A DNA stretch of 64,000 nucleotides from Cyanoderma ruficeps (taxonomy: Eukaryota > Chordata > Aves > Passeriformes > Timaliidae). The notes beneath the pieces are model-generated. The model did no database searches and had not been told where the DNA came from. It saw only the letters and a program-made list of their open reading frames with translations. Below, in pieces: positions 13,007 through 27,400 of the stretch. The position numbers and the translations under genes were made by a program. The stretch lies in assembly GCA_008694505.1 (NCBI GenBank), contig VZDJ01004378.1, positions 12,940,898 through 13,004,897 of the forward strand, in the 5' to 3' direction. Position 1 is the stretch's first letter. Each line of letters begins with the position of its first letter.

Positions 13007-14490
13007 TAAATTTCACAGGTGACAATCTGATTCTAGTGCAGCAGTGATAGAACACAAGTACAGGTATGGTGACAAAAAAAAATCCAAATCTTGAACTTAC
13101 AGGACAACTGATTTCCAGGTAGGAACTTGCCTGTGACATGAGGCTATGCACAAAAGTGGGACAATTCTCAACATGAGGCAAGTCCCTAAAATCATGGAAT
13201 ATAATGATGGGTGGCTTGGTCTCATCACTCACCTCACTGCCCAGTTTGCCTTCTTTTCCCAAGGACTGATTAGTCCAATTTTGCCTGTGGCCTGTAATAA
13301 AGCTGTAAAACTGGATGTAGCACAGCTCCTGTAGGCTCCATAATGCAGCTTTTTTTTCCTAGTTTTAGAGGCACATGGACATTTAATTGTCACATGTCTT
13401 TGGCAATGTCCCAACAGATGTTCATCAGTTTGGAAATACCTTGTTAAGTTTTGAAATTTGTCAGTGTGCATTACTCTACATGGGTGAATCTTGTACACAA
13501 GGATATTGAATACATTCAAGTGCCTGAAAATACTCTTTGGTCTATTATTCTGATTTAATTCCACCCATTCAAAACATCCTCCTTGCTTTGACAAACACAT
13601 ATTCAGTCAGGAACTGGCAATGAGAGAGAGCACAGGCAGGCTGAAAGATGGCAAATGATCAGGGAATTAGCAGGGGAAAGTAATGAAGGTTAGAACAAAC
13701 TCTGTTTTATGCATTAGGCAACTGAGAATGATAAACAAACTCCCTTTATCGACCTCTTTAGTGTGAGATCTGAAGATGAAGAGCCATACATTGTAACCCC
13801 ATGTAGCTGAACAGGAACAAACAAGCCCCCTCATCAGCCTCTGAGCACAGCAGCTGATCCCTGTGATATTTTGCATTGGCATTCCTGCAGTTGGAGGAAG
13901 GAGCCTTATGATCAGAGTTGAGACTGGAGCTCTGGCTGTGTGGTACCATGGCTTCTTGTCTCTATCAGCACAAACCAGGTAGGAATACAAAGCTGGGCTG
14001 GTTTATATGCAGCATGTGGGCATTCTTACTGAGTCAGATTTCTTTGTGTCTGAAGCAGCAGAGGTGTCCTGATAAAGTCCAGTAATGGGAGCACTGACTG
14101 CAGGAATCTATCCTCAGTACAGCTGCCTTCAAAAAAATCCAGTATGCGACAGGCACAAGCATGAAAAGACAAAGACTAGGACAAAATGTAATTCTGAGGA
14201 AAGCTAGTGGAAATTACTAAGAAAGGGTTAGTGGAGTTTGTTTTCCTGTTGAAATCCTATGTTAAACACATTCATCAGTTTTTAGATTTACTGAAGTACA
14301 GAGAAATGTTGAGACTGAAATTCTGAAAGCTCGAAAAAATATGCTGATCTTGAGTCTTGAGGAAGGGAAATTCACTTCTTCAGCTGCCAGTCACTGAGTT
14401 CTTGGATTACGTGGAACACTCTATATCTGCATCCCAGATGATGTGATGTGGCAGATGATAGAACTGCTCCCGTGAGAGCTCAGAGAGATG
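13007..14490. other. Intergenic, nothing recognised
   Basis: Unique sequence with only short open frames and no recognisable repeat. Confidence 0.5.
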
Positions 14491-14563
14491 TCCATCATCT
14501 TGCCGCTCTCAGCTCAGGGGGTGTCTTGTATAATGATTATCCCCAGCTTTTGAAAAAAACAAA
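14491..14563 (+). repeat. Local duplication, copy 1 (intact)
   Basis: TCCATCATCTTGCCGCTCTC, CAGCTCAGGGGGTGTCTTGT, then CTTTTGAAAAAAACA. It recurs at 14644-14696 and, after the LTR, 15223-15237. Confidence 0.85.
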
Positions 14564-14643
14564 CTGTCTGCTGTCCAACCCTGGATATTCCCTCCAGCCA
14601 ACTCCATTCCAGACTCTGACTTGATCCCGGTCTGGGTTTTCGC

Positions 14644-15237
14644 TCCATCATCTTGCCCCTGTCAGCTCAGGGGATGCCTTGTATGTTTTTACCCATTGTA
14701 GCAGTGCGCATTTTGGGTTTTCTAAAGTTCTGTATATTTTGTTATATGTTTGTAATGGTTTGTTCCTACACTCCCATCCCCAAACCCTCCAGTGGAGTTT
14801 CCCTTGTGATATGCCTTGTCAATCACCTTGTGAGATCTGGAAGATTCTGGGGAAAAAGCCCTAGGATTCGGCAAGGTACCCTGGTTCCACCTTCTTCATT
14901 GTTCTGTTAAGTTTCCCCAATCTGGGTCACACCCTCCCTCCCCTGGGATTGGTGCTAAGTTCTCCCCTGCTCAGTGTACCTCCCCTGTACTTAAGGTGGG
15001 GACAGAGGGGCTACTGGTCACTCTCGCTATCTCTGCTCTGTCCATCTGCACATGGAGGTAACCGGGAGGAATAAAGCCAGGTGAAACCAACGAGAGTCCA
15101 CTCTTTCTTCCATGCCATTGACCATGCTTCAGCCTGAGGTTCAGACCCACCAAGCCTTCCTTATAGAGTTGCCAGAGAGCCAGCTAGCCAGTGAAGCAGC
15201 TCCAGGATGCAACTATACCCATCTTTTGAAAAAAACA
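14644..15237 (+). repeat. Local duplication, copy 2, interrupted by an LTR
   Basis: The left half (14644-14696) and right half (15223-15237, CTTTTGAAAAAAACA) match the two ends of copy 1. The LTR at 14697-15217 sits between them. About 80 unrelated bases separate the copies. Confidence 0.82.
14697..15217 (+). mobile_element. Solo ERV LTR (521 bp) with CCCAT target duplication
   Basis: Begins TGTAGCAGTGCG and ends AACTATA, the terminal CA apparently mutated to TA (expected CTACA). CCCAT duplications lie at 14692-14696 and 15218-15222. AATAAA is at 15070-15075. Same family as 815-1451. Confidence 0.8.
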
Positions 15238-18200
15238 CTTTCATTTAAATAGTGCATTTACTATGATGTAACCCAGTAGTAGCCTGGCTAATTTTCACAG
15301 CCACCAGAATCAAATCACAAAAAGCAAAGACATCTGGACAGTAAAGACAGAATTGGACCCCCTCAAGGCTCATATGCTACATGGTCATACACAGAGGCTC
15401 CAGTGTACAGCACTAGCTCATTACTTTTTATTTCAAACATCTGAACTTTGGGCTATTTTAAAAAGAGTTAGCAGCTATTTCACTTTCCAATGAAGGCTCT
15501 GGAGTGTATTTTTCTCAAGTCAGCAAGGCGTTATTGATTCTTCCAAAAGTGATAGCAATTTATTATAAACCACTCTCTGTTTCAACACTGTATACAATCC
15601 TCTGGTAGAAGGCCCCAGAAATGTGTCTGGGGGCACTTCAAGGGTCTTTGATGGTTTATGACACCTTATAAGACATGACAGCTGCCTCCCACATCGCTGT
15701 AGTTGAGCCAGGTATGCCCCATCAGAAGGGAAGAATAACTTCAGAGGAGTTTTACACCTGAGTCTCTTGGGTAAAGGACACCGGCATGATAAAAAGCATC
15801 ACCCCACTCTCACAGGATCTGTTCCTCATGTCTTTTCCCTCATCTGACTCAAAATCCAGCTTGTTGTTAAACAGAAGTTGATCTGTCCGGGTCACTCTCT
15901 GGTGATGGATTGCAGAGATGGATTGCAGCCTCTCAATCTGTTTTAAGTCAGAGGTTTCCTCACCACAAACAAAACCCTCTCTCTTCTCTCCTTTGGTTGA
16001 GGGATGCAAACCTGGCCTCAGCAAAGCACCCTTGCAATTGGCCAATTGTTCAGGCCACTAACAAGTAACATTTCTGTCTCTCCCGGGGGTTCTTGTGGAT
16101 GTCCTCACTTACACTGATCTGATGCTCATCTCATTGTGGAAGATCTGACTAAATGAGAGGCCACAGAACAGAACCTAAATAGTTTATACAGAGCATTACT
16201 CTAGCTTATCAGGCATCAGGACAAGGAAGACTTTTGTATTTCAGCTGTTGGTCAATGTAACACTATTCATGCTCCATGGTACATTTCTTGCTTTAAAACC
16301 CAGGTACACTCACCTGGGACAAAGAACCAAGTCTATCTTTTATGCTGCCATCTTAAACTTCATTAATGCACGAATTGCTAGCAGAGAGAGTGGAAGGTCT
16401 GAAGTTTGAAGAAAACACTACTTTCTGGTATTATTAAGAAAGCAAAATACTTTCAAATATTCAACCACAACTGAACTCAGCAATCACTTGAATAGAAAGC
16501 AAAAGAAAAGTGAAAAAAGGATTTTGCTTGGGTTCTATGTGGATTTGCTTCAGTTTATAAAGTCAGACTTTAGAGTGGAGTATTTCTACAAAATGGAGCC
16601 TGAAGAAGCAACGTTATTAGAGGGAGCTTTCAGAAACAAGGAGCTTTGAGCAGAAATATTTAGAAACAAAAAGGGGCCTTCAAATTACACTTTCAGAAGC
16701 TGAGTTGCTTGCAACTAATGACAGGAGAGGGAAGGCAGTGAAGAATACAGTATTTTGAACAGACAGAGCACAGTGAAAATGAAGACATTCAGACAGGGAA
16801 TCCACACATAGTAACAGATGTAACAAGAAAGATCTGATACAAATGGTTTATGTGATATGGTACAAAGAAAAAACGACAGATGCATAAAACCCACAAAACT
16901 TTACTATTTCAATCAGTCTGAACTGCATGCTTTAGACACAACAGTGAAAAATACCCTTCCACCTTTTATCCCAAAAGCTGTACCTTCCCTAAGCCTAACC
17001 AGCAAAGAGAATCAAGTCAGATCAATCACTAATGCAATTCCAGGCAGACTTTCATGAAGACTACATTCCAGCTTAGATCATGTTCCTTAGAGGTCAGGCT
17101 AGTCTCCTACTCTCTCAAGGATAATCACTAACAAAGGATTTTGCAGGACAACAGTGTCCTCTGAATAACACAATCCTTACAAATACACCTTAAGGAAGTT
17201 AAAAAAGCATCATGCAAAAATAGCAAAGATAGAATGGAATTCAAAACTAATTGCTCTCTAAGACATGAGAAAGAGTGGCTTGACAGCTGGTCCAAAAGAA
17301 AAGCTACAGGGTGGATCTTACTTAGGAGAAGTAAGTCAATAAATGTGCAGCTCTATGCTATTATAAGGTCTTTTTTGCTATTACTAGAAAAGCACCAATT
17401 TACTGAAAGCAAACAAACAAAACCAAGTGGCAGAAGAGACCAGCACAGACTCCTTGCCTCACAGTTGCTCCTACCTGGGACACAGGTGAAGGAGAGCAAA
17501 GAGGATGTATAGTTAATGCTCCACACTCTTGGATTCTAACACTGACAGTAGAGCAATCCCAAGCAGCCTAGACAAAACAGCACCTAAACACAATTTTAAA
17601 GCTTCATTTCCTTCATCTTCTTTCTACTTCCTCTGTTGTAACATCCCTCATTAAGGTTTCATGGAAGAAAATTAAAGGGCTGGAAAGGGTACACCAGAGT
17701 TGACAGTTACCAAATAATATTAAGATAACAAGCTCAAATTATGGCAGTATTTGAGAAAGAAAGTGCAAAAAGGGAGCAAACTGAACAACGCAGAGCTCTT
17801 CAATGATCTCAAGAGAGAAAAGCATGTAAGTAATGGAAATGAGGACAGATTGTTTAATAATTATTAAGTAGCAGTAACAAGAAAACACAGACCCACAAGA
17901 GGAAAACAAAATAAGCAGTAGTTGACAGGATTCAAGAAAAGACTTCACTGTTCAGTGCACCAGCATTAAAACAAAAAACCCCCAAAAAATTGCCCTCAAC
18001 AATGGAAATGTTAGTCATGCAAGATGGAAGAAAACAACTGACAGCTGATGACACTGGTAATGAGTTGTTCAGTAACTGCTTCCATTTCAGTATTCCCTAG
18101 TGATGGCACCTACAAGCAACTGTATTCCCATCACTGACAAAGAAAGGTCTCTGCCTAGTAAAGGAGAAGAATGAGCTAGAACCTAAGTTTCCTGAAACTG

Positions 18201-20940
18201 ATGTTCACAGGTTCTCTGGACCCCAAAGACCTATACTCTAAATATCAAAAACTGGTATGTTAACCTTATAGTAGTATTAAAATTATTAAAATTATATAAA
18301 TTTATATAAATAAAATTATTTTTAAAGTAGCTTCAAAAGCAACAGTAGTTGTTGATGTGAGAATTGGCAAACTGAAATGTCTATTTTTAAATAAATCGAC
18401 ACGGAAGAAGAGAAGCGGCAAGAACTTCTTGAGCAGTGTCAGAACCATTATTTTTCAATCCCAAAAAATCTTCTGGAACAAGTACCCAAACTATATTCAT
18501 TTATGCTTTCCACAGTAACAAATACAAGTATTACCAAGTACAAGTTATGTTAAAACCTTTTTTTTTACATTAGTGTAATGAAAAAGCAGTAAATCAAGTA
18601 TCTTTATCTTGATGTGTGATTGTCATGGGACATCCTTATAAGCAAGACAAACACAGCTCAGATTAAACAATTACTTTATGAATGCAGAGCGACTCAGAGT
18701 TGCTGGAAAGCAGAAAAAAACCAAAAAAAAAGTCAAAGTCTACTGTCAAAAGGGAAAGCTGTAAGGATGTTCTGCAGAAGTAAGGCCTAAAATAAGTTCC
18801 CTCAATATTCTAACAACTTGGGTTATGGAATCAATAGACAATATGGAGTTTGACTGTCTCAGAGATCAATATTCAAATTTAAAAAATTATCTGGATAAAT
18901 TAAAAAGTTATCTAGAAAAACATAATTTAATACTGGTATTAAATGGATTGCATGAAAGAATCATGCAAAACTCAAGCCTGAATCCATCACTGCAGCAAAC
19001 ATGATTGCATATTTTTGACACCTTGAATGCTGTAACACAGCAAAGGGCTATGAAGTATTTCATAGTTTAACTGCTTCAAACTATTTATGTAAACTTTTAA
19101 TTCTCCAACATGATAGGGTTATAAACACTGTAGAGTGAGTTGGATCAAAAATAGAAAAGAAAGCAAAAAATCCACTTCTCTACCCAAAAAGGATTTTTTA
19201 CATGATACACATCTATGAATCTTCTCCATGTTTTATCAAACCCTGTAATTCAGAAATTTGGCAGTCTTTAACAATTTAAAAGGGAAAAACACTGCCATCT
19301 CCTGGAGCAGGTGGAGCTGGCAGTTCCTTGAATACCTGCATCTCCATCTTAAGTGTTTTCTACACACTTAAAAGTAATTTCAGGTGTTGCATTTAAAAAT
19401 AAAAGCAAAAATCTACAGTACCATATCATCTGCAAGATTAATCTTGGCGGCCTAAGTTCAATAGCAACATAAAACCAGGTCTATTCATCCACCTCACCAA
19501 GTTCAACATGCTTGAAAAATTTCATCAGCCCTCCTCTACATGCACAAATGCTGAACAGAAATCTCTGCATAAGTAGCACTTTGGACAAAACCCAACCATG
19601 ACAGTTTATTTTCATTAAGAACACGGCACAATGGAGTTGTAGATGACTCTTCAAATCTTTCTGCCATGATCTTGCTTTTACTATTTCTATCACCTGTTTT
19701 CATTAAACAGCTTTCAAAAAACAGCCTTTAAGAATGCACCAAATGGTTTATTACTATAACCTAGTCAAGCAAACACCTCTGCTCTACACTGAACTACTTG
19801 TACCAGTCCATAGGAAGGTACACTGTATCTACAAAATCTGTACCCATAAAATTATCAGGTAACTGCTCCATCCCCTACCATCTATGAATTACAGCAGTAT
19901 CCCCAATACCTTATCAGAAGGGCTTTACAAGGGGAACAAATAGCCCATTATCAGTTACTACACCTAGTAGTAACAATTCTTACTGTAGGTAGCCTAGTAT
20001 AAAGGCTCTTCCAGTCCCTCAGTAGCACTGTCTGCTCTGGTGCTCAGGTCCAGGGCTAATTTGAAGCTATCTTACGGGTCCAGTGCCAATGCCATTCCTG
20101 TCAATTGCTACCAGGCCTGAGGATGCAGCTCAGCTAGTATTTTTTTTAACTGGATTATATCTGAACTAAGACATAACGTAGCTGCAAATGTTTTAAGGTT
20201 AGTTTTCTAATACTGACTACATAGAAAACAATATTTACACTTTTTCCTGCTAATCCATGTAGGGAATTTGAAGCTTTTTTGAATGCTACAGCTATTTAAT
20301 CATTTTTCTGAAAAACTGCACAACTACCAAACCAAAACTTTCAGAGAAGCATCAGTACAGCACAAGGGTGAAATGAGGATGAAGGCAAACTGGCAGGATA
20401 TTAGCATGTGTGAGATGGAAGAGCCAGCAGATAAGCTTACACCGCCACTTGGATACTACAGTTAGAGTACACTTGACAAGTGCTGTTATTTCCTCCTGGT
20501 CATGTGGGCAGTGCAAGTAATTTACTATGCCTCATGCTCACTCTTATCTCAGAATTTCAGTTAATTTCATGCTTTTGCCACCTTCTACTGCTGAGGTATT
20601 TTGCTTAGCCTCCTGAGTCATCTTAAGGGGTTTACACACTAGGGAACAACTAACCCACAAGGATGAAATTCACCAGATTGTTTTAAAAGTACTCTTGAAA
20701 GAAGACAAAGTGTGTTTCTTTAAACATTTAGTTTAATTCTACAGTATTTGTCTTTCTTCTATTCTCCAATCAGCTATCAATGCTAAAACTCCACTTTTAG
20801 ATAAATTGAAGTTAAAATTCTGGAATTTTGTTGCCATCATACTTCAGGTTCACTTTGCACAGTACAAGTTCTGATGTGATGGATCTTTACAGAAGAGTGA
20901 TTTAGGCACCTTAATAAAAAAAAATTCCTTAAAAATATAG
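15238..20940. other. Intergenic, 3' of RPAP3
   Basis: AT-rich unique sequence without recognised genes or transposons. An A/T-only microsatellite-like patch lies at 18265-18320. Confidence 0.5.
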
Positions 20941-20961
20941 TATCTTCAATTCAACAGTCAG

Positions 20962-20967
20962 TTTATT
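20962..20967 (-). promoter_or_regulatory. RPAP3: Candidate RPAP3 poly(A) signal
   Basis: AATAAA on the minus strand, about 380 bases past the stop. A weaker ATTAAA lies nearer, at 21055-21060. Either would give a short 3' UTR. Chosen by position only. Confidence 0.4.
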
Positions 20968-21346
20968 TTCTAAAATAAAAAAAAAAAACATGCATAATTC
21001 TAATATACAGACTTTGATTCTTACCAAAGACATGTTTATAAATACTTCTTTCTTTTTAATAAAGATTTCTATCTACAGCCCAGATCCTGAATGACAATCT
21101 GCCCAATTGTTTTTCAGGAAAACAGATTTCACTGAAGAAAATGTAGCTCCATATTGTTTCAGGTACTGGAAAACAAGTGTACTGCAGAACTAAATAATGA
21201 TCTCTTCAGGCACTTGCCATTTGGCTAACCCAAGTTAAGAGTTTCATTATTTATAAAAAGCAACAAAATTGCAGTAGTTATAGCCTTCTTAGCTAATTTC
21301 CACAAGAAAAAAGGTGCAAATCCAGACATTTATGTCCGCCATCTTG

Positions 21347-21438
21347 CTAAGAGAAAATGCCATATTTCTTCTCCAGTTCTTCAACAGAAGCATCTTTTAA
21401 TCCCATGTGGTTCACATGATTGAATAATACCTGTGTAA
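21347..21438 (-). CDS. RPAP3: RPAP3 exon 17, C-terminus and stop (aa 639-668)
   Basis: 92 bases including TAG. It encodes the conserved [14 protein letters not shown], then I-F-S in place of the final glycine of the mammalian protein. Confidence 0.94.
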
Positions 21439-24400
21439 CTGAAAAAGAAAACCCCAACATGAACTGTTATTTTTGTGATTCACAGTCTTAAAGGTACATT
21501 AGTCCAATTCTTCCCTTCATAAGAGTAAGGAGCATATGGATTATACAGCTGAAATACAAATACATCTTTAAACTACTTGGAGGATGAACAAAAGTAGCAA
21601 AGCAAAACTCTCACTTTGTTTTGATGCCCAGGAGCTGCCTAACAACACTTCTTTAAAGGTGCATAATCCAGGCAACTGCTTTTAGTTCCTTTACCATCTT
21701 GAGACTATGCCACTACATGCAGAAGACAAATGTTAAGGCCAGTGGCATATAAAGCTTACATCAGGTAAAGGTGTGAATGCCATTCGTAAGAGGCACTGCA
21801 CTTCAGTAAGTCAATTTATTTAAGGAAATTCACATTTCAAAATTTTTCAAGTATAATGGTTATTAGCGAAACTCAGCTGTAGACAGTGAATTTAAATTTA
21901 CATGGTACCAGAGAAACATTTTACTTGTGTCTCACTATTACACAGCCTGTCTGGTGTCCTAAATAAAGAAAAAGTCTGACACAAACCCCACTTTTATAAA
22001 CCATGAATTCATGCCAATGTCAATGCCAATTGCAAACTAATGTGAGTGATGCCTCCAGAACAGGACAGACAACCAGGCTGAGTGCTTTTGAGATGTTTGC
22101 ATTCTTTTGCCAACAGAAAAGTCACGATTTGTCAAGAAATAGTTGTAAATAGTGGAAACAGTGTAGTCTGGATACCTTGGATCTCAGATGTAGGATTTCA
22201 TACAAATTCATAAATTTGTAACATTGCCAGCGACAAACTGACAAGCTGGCAAAGCTTATTTTATCAGAATAAAATGCAGTGGTATTACTGATTAAAATAA
22301 GAGGATTTAGCTGTAGTTTTCTCGTCTAAACAATAAACAGTCAAATAATTAAGAAAAATTATATGACATTCATATTAACTTCTAGAACAATAAAAAGCTA
22401 GACAACCGAAGTGATTATTACATGGAACAAAAAACAATAGTGCTAAGTTTTACATATTTTTTGCCAGATTCTACAGTATCACAAAGTAAGTTTACAAACA
22501 CCCTACAAAATTACTTACTTTTTTTTTCTGCACCTGACATAAACATTACTGCCATATCAAATCTTTTTAATTCAGAGAGTCTCTGGAGGATTTCAACGAT
22601 GAGCAACGGGTCCTCTTTCCTGAAGAAGATTATTACAAAAATAAAAATAACCACTGTTGATTAGAAAAATTCAGTAGCTGCAAGCAATATTGAAGAATTC
22701 AGGAGCAAGAAATGAAAGGACCAATAGAATTCTCTTCTCTTTCATATTCCCTATCTTTGTCTTTCCTGTTCGTCCATTCTCAAAGCAAAAAGTCAATATC
22801 CAGAAACCTTTATGGAGTTATTATTGTTCTACTGAGCAAGAGCGAAGAAATACAAAAACCGAGACTGATGCAAACTGACTGCTGGTCATGTACAGAATAC
22901 CTACTGCATGATTTAATGCTTACACCTGGCCGTAACATCACTACTTTTACATGTATCAGGTACTGTGAAAAGCAGCAGCATCTGTGGCCATAGAAAGCTT
23001 TTTGAAAAGCGGAGCCAATTACAGCTGCTTTAATTTTCATCCACACAAAAAATTCCTAGATTGTGTTCATTTTACATTTTTCTGGTCAACAGTAAACAGG
23101 CACTGCCTTTGTTACAAATTATACCAAACAGTGTTTTTCTTTCCTAACTTCACATTTCTTTTGGAGGGAAGTACCTTACTCTTACCAGCAAACAATTTCA
23201 GCTTCCTAGCCTTTTTACATTCTATCACCAAATGCAGGACTGTATCTCTAAGACAACATTTTCACCCATTTGACGGATATTTTGCTTTTTAAGGAAACCA
23301 AGGGAAAGGCAAACATTGATTTATGCTTGCTTATCTCCATAAAACCAAAAACATATAAAATGAACTTTAGGATTCAAATGGTAGCATGGATAGAAGTTTC
23401 AAAAATAACTTGTCAGGTCCTGTCTTATCAGAACCTCAGTCTCCAACACACATTTGCTACAGGCAACTGAAAAACGATAGCAGATAATTAAGTTTGAATG
23501 CATCACAATAAGCATGGCAAAAAACCAAAACTCCCTGAATTTGTCAGCTTTAGAAGGTTAAAATAGAGGACAATGTGCAATTCTATGTGCCCTCAGAATA
23601 CACACGTATGTAATATGCATATGAACAGAAGTTATTTCACAGAGACTAATACAAGTTTCTGGTGCTCTTTAGTAAAGCACAGTTCAACAACTCTCAGTAA
23701 AAGTATTTTTTCGCTTCTTTTCTACCCGATTTTTCATGATGAATTTCACTTCTTAAGAAGCAAGTATTGAGCAATTCCAATGATTTCATTAGGCTCATGT
23801 AATGCTGTGTGCTGAAAACAATTTTGTAAGAGGTTGGGACTAGAAAAAACTTAAAAAACCCTCAAACACAAAACAAAAAAATCAACCTTCCCCTACCAAA
23901 AAAACCCCCAAACCTTTCAGAACAGCAAAAAGCAATGTAAATCAAAGGAGTGGTTAAACTTACTCAATGTAGAAGTCATGTAGAATTTTCAGGATCTGGT
24001 TAAACAAGTCTGGATCTAAGGATTTCTGAAACAGCTTTGCATAAAGCGAGGGTTCTATTTGCTATGGAAAAATTAAAAAAGTTGATTTTAAACCAAAAAA
24101 CACAACTGAGTCATGAGAATTAGAATGTGCATCTTTAGAAGGTCATGGACAATGCTGAAATGCATGAAAGCAAAAAAAACCCCAAACTAATCACACAATC
24201 TGTTTCAAACAATTTTTGCTTGTTTGTTCAGGGTTTTTTGGTAATGGTAATTTCTAACTTCTCTTAAAAAAAATCTAAGTGATTTTTTTTTAAATATATG
24301 TAAGTAAAATACACATTAATTAGATTGCTGTGTTTCAAGCATTTACTCAGTTTAAAAATGTTGCTATGTCTAATTACCCTAGAAGCACTAACTTGAAGAA

Positions 24401-27400
24401 TTAGAATTTAACAGAGCTACTAATGAAAGTCTTTAAAGAACAAGGGCCTACCTTTAAACAAAAATGCAGAGACTGTACTTAAAGCAAATAAAAAAGGCGC
24501 AGAAGAAGAAAAACTCAAATGTACATCAGACTACTTACTGTTATGTGGAGACAATTAAAAAAGGGACTATTGTACACTTGAGACACTCTAAACATAGCTA
24601 TCCCTTCCACATAAGGGTACTGCTCCTTCAGCTGATGTTGAATAAGCTGTCCAAACACTGTTGATGCTCTATGTTTCATACCTTCAGGTACAAGTACATG
24701 TTTTCAGGGCAGTCTTTCAACTTCCTGAAGTCAGATTCAAGCTGGAAAGAATTTGCAGGAATGGGAGGAACTGGAGAAGCAGACATAAATGACCTTCTGA
24801 TGTCTTTTTCTCTCTGTTTGCCTTCAGGAAAAGATGGACGCAATGTTGATGAAATTCCTTTCACATTTACAGGCAGCCTGCAAAGATATTGTGAAACACA
24901 TAATCAAATCAACTTTTAAGGAAATTCTACAGTGAGACCTAACTGGAGATCTTTCCATTTATTAAAAGCTAAAATACTGAAAACTTTTTTTTAAAAGAAT
25001 GTGCTTTAGTTTAAGCAGATATTTTAAAATTCGTTTAAAATTATACAAACTTTATATACGATTCACCTTTTCTAAAAAACCACATCTGCAAATACTTAAA
25101 TATACTCAGCCTCTCTCTACTTTGTTTCTGGAAATAACTGCATTTTATAGTAGGTTTCTCCCATATATACCTGCCAAAAAAAAACCCCACCACATTTTCT
25201 GCAATTTCATAATGCAAAACTGCAACAATGTCAAATGGATAAACCAGTTTCAATACAGATATGAGTACATCTATTTTCTGTCCTATAATTTGTCATTTAA
25301 GTCCATTGATTTTTTAGAAATTAAGAAATGTCTAAGAATATACCTTTGTCTTCAACACGTCACAGTAAATCCATCTAACTTAGCTAGAAAAGGTGAGTGG
25401 GACCAATGTTTCTCACAGAAATTATTTGATAAGGATTCTTTATATTAACAGAATGAGGCAGTGTCAGAGCAGTGGACAACGAGTTCTAAGACTGAGTCAG
25501 GATAACACTTCTGTACTTCAGCCTCGTTTCAGCAAGACAGACTTGAGTTTGCCTAACTAACACAATGTGACAGAAACTGAGTACATCTGAAGCTACCACC
25601 TGCCTCAGCAGAGGAAGAGTGGTGACACTTATATGCTCCTCTTCTCTCACACAACTGGGGTACAAAGAATACCTGAACTCTGTTCAAAATATCTTCTAAA
25701 AAACTACAAATAAAAGTTGTAAAAACAGCTAGGGAAGATGGAGTACCCAAGCAAGAAGGAGTACAGCATGCAGGGAAATGTGAATTCCTTTATATTTGCA
25801 ATGTAAGACTGAGTTTTCCATCTGATGCTAAACAGATCATATTTGTCTCAACCACTGTGTGGTCAAAGAGGCAGATGTGCAGTTTCTTTCAGCATTTCTT
25901 TTTTAATTCAGATTTTCCAAAAGCATCTTCAATACCTCACCACACGCAGACATTTGGAAATGAAGATTCCATTTCAACTACATTTACCTTTTTAAAAGAG
26001 GATCAGAATTATTATACTTACTGTAATAGTGATGTATCACTGATTTCTTCTATTTTCAAGTGCTTTGCTTTTGGAATATCAACTGTAGTCAACAGGTCAT
26101 CCTGATCTAGAGTTTCTGTTTCTTCAACACTCACTGAATTCCTCCAGTTATTGACTAAAGTAGTGCTGGGCAAGTCACCATCTGATGTATCATCATCAAC
26201 TTCTTCAATCTCTATTCTTCGCAATGGCTTCTAAACAGAGCATAGACCTCATGTCACACGTGGACTCAACGGAAGTGTTTTAAGCACTTAAATTGTGTGT
26301 AACTTTTAACTGTATGATAACCAGTGTGTGTACCTTTCAATTGTTAACCAGTTAATTTTAACTGATAACCAGTTACCTCTGTAGTGCTGCACAGAGAGGA
26401 CACTTTGCATAAAGATAAATGGCAAAACCGGGAAGCCATAAAATTCTACAGGAAGCCTGAGATGATAATTTTATTCCTTTATCCTCATAAACCAGTATAT
26501 CCTTACCCTAGATCTTTGTATGCAGTCTATTTTCCCAGTAACAATTAAAAATGTAAACTTTTTCCCCACTAAGGTTGAATAGGCAAGATCTATCATATAT
26601 TTTGTTCCATTATGTGGTCAAGTGTTGAATTTAGCAAAACAAAAAAATATCCAACAACACAGGCCTTGGCCCATAACTTACAATTTTGATACAATAAATA
26701 TCTGTAACTCAACCTTGCTGATTGACCAAATTACATACATCCTAAGGTAATTAATTACACCATATGCTAAAACGCGTCAGTTTATTTAATCTCTGCACGA
26801 TCCCATTATTTTTGACCATCACCTATTGCCACCATCACAGGTCTTAGAAAAAAAGCTCTCATCACTTCTTACTTTAGAAATTCATTTCCTGAACATGAAC
26901 AGAGAATGTATTGCTCTAGAAATAGAGCTAAATGCACATGATTAAACATACTCAACAATCTAGACTTCTAGGAAATAGCATTACTAAAAACACAGATGTT
27001 TATCTACACTTATTCTATCTTAACAGAATAACAAGAGGAATACAATCAACCTAGAATCTTCACTTAATTTAGCAGCCAAAGCAAACACTTAAATATAACT
27101 GACTACAGTATTTCAGCTATTTCACAATAAATTCATTTACGTTTAAAGAAATAATGTTTCCAGTTATAGAGGACATAATACTCCCCCCTCTCAAAGGATG
27201 AAAATAATCACACATTTTCTACTAAAACTGTCCATCTGAATTATATTATTTATGAGGGAAAACAAAGGTTTTCAAATAGCATGAGTGCATACACATACAA
27301 AGTATGAGCACTCTTTGTACTGACACAACTCATTGCTGAATGTATAAAGCTTCAATGTACTACAAGAGGAAGCCTAATACACAATGAAAGCTGGTATTAC

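Noticed and set aside
815..15217. A full provirus between the two related LTRs
   Set aside because: Flanking duplications differ (TGTTT versus CCCAT), and the sequence between holds no retroviral genes, only unrelated repeats.
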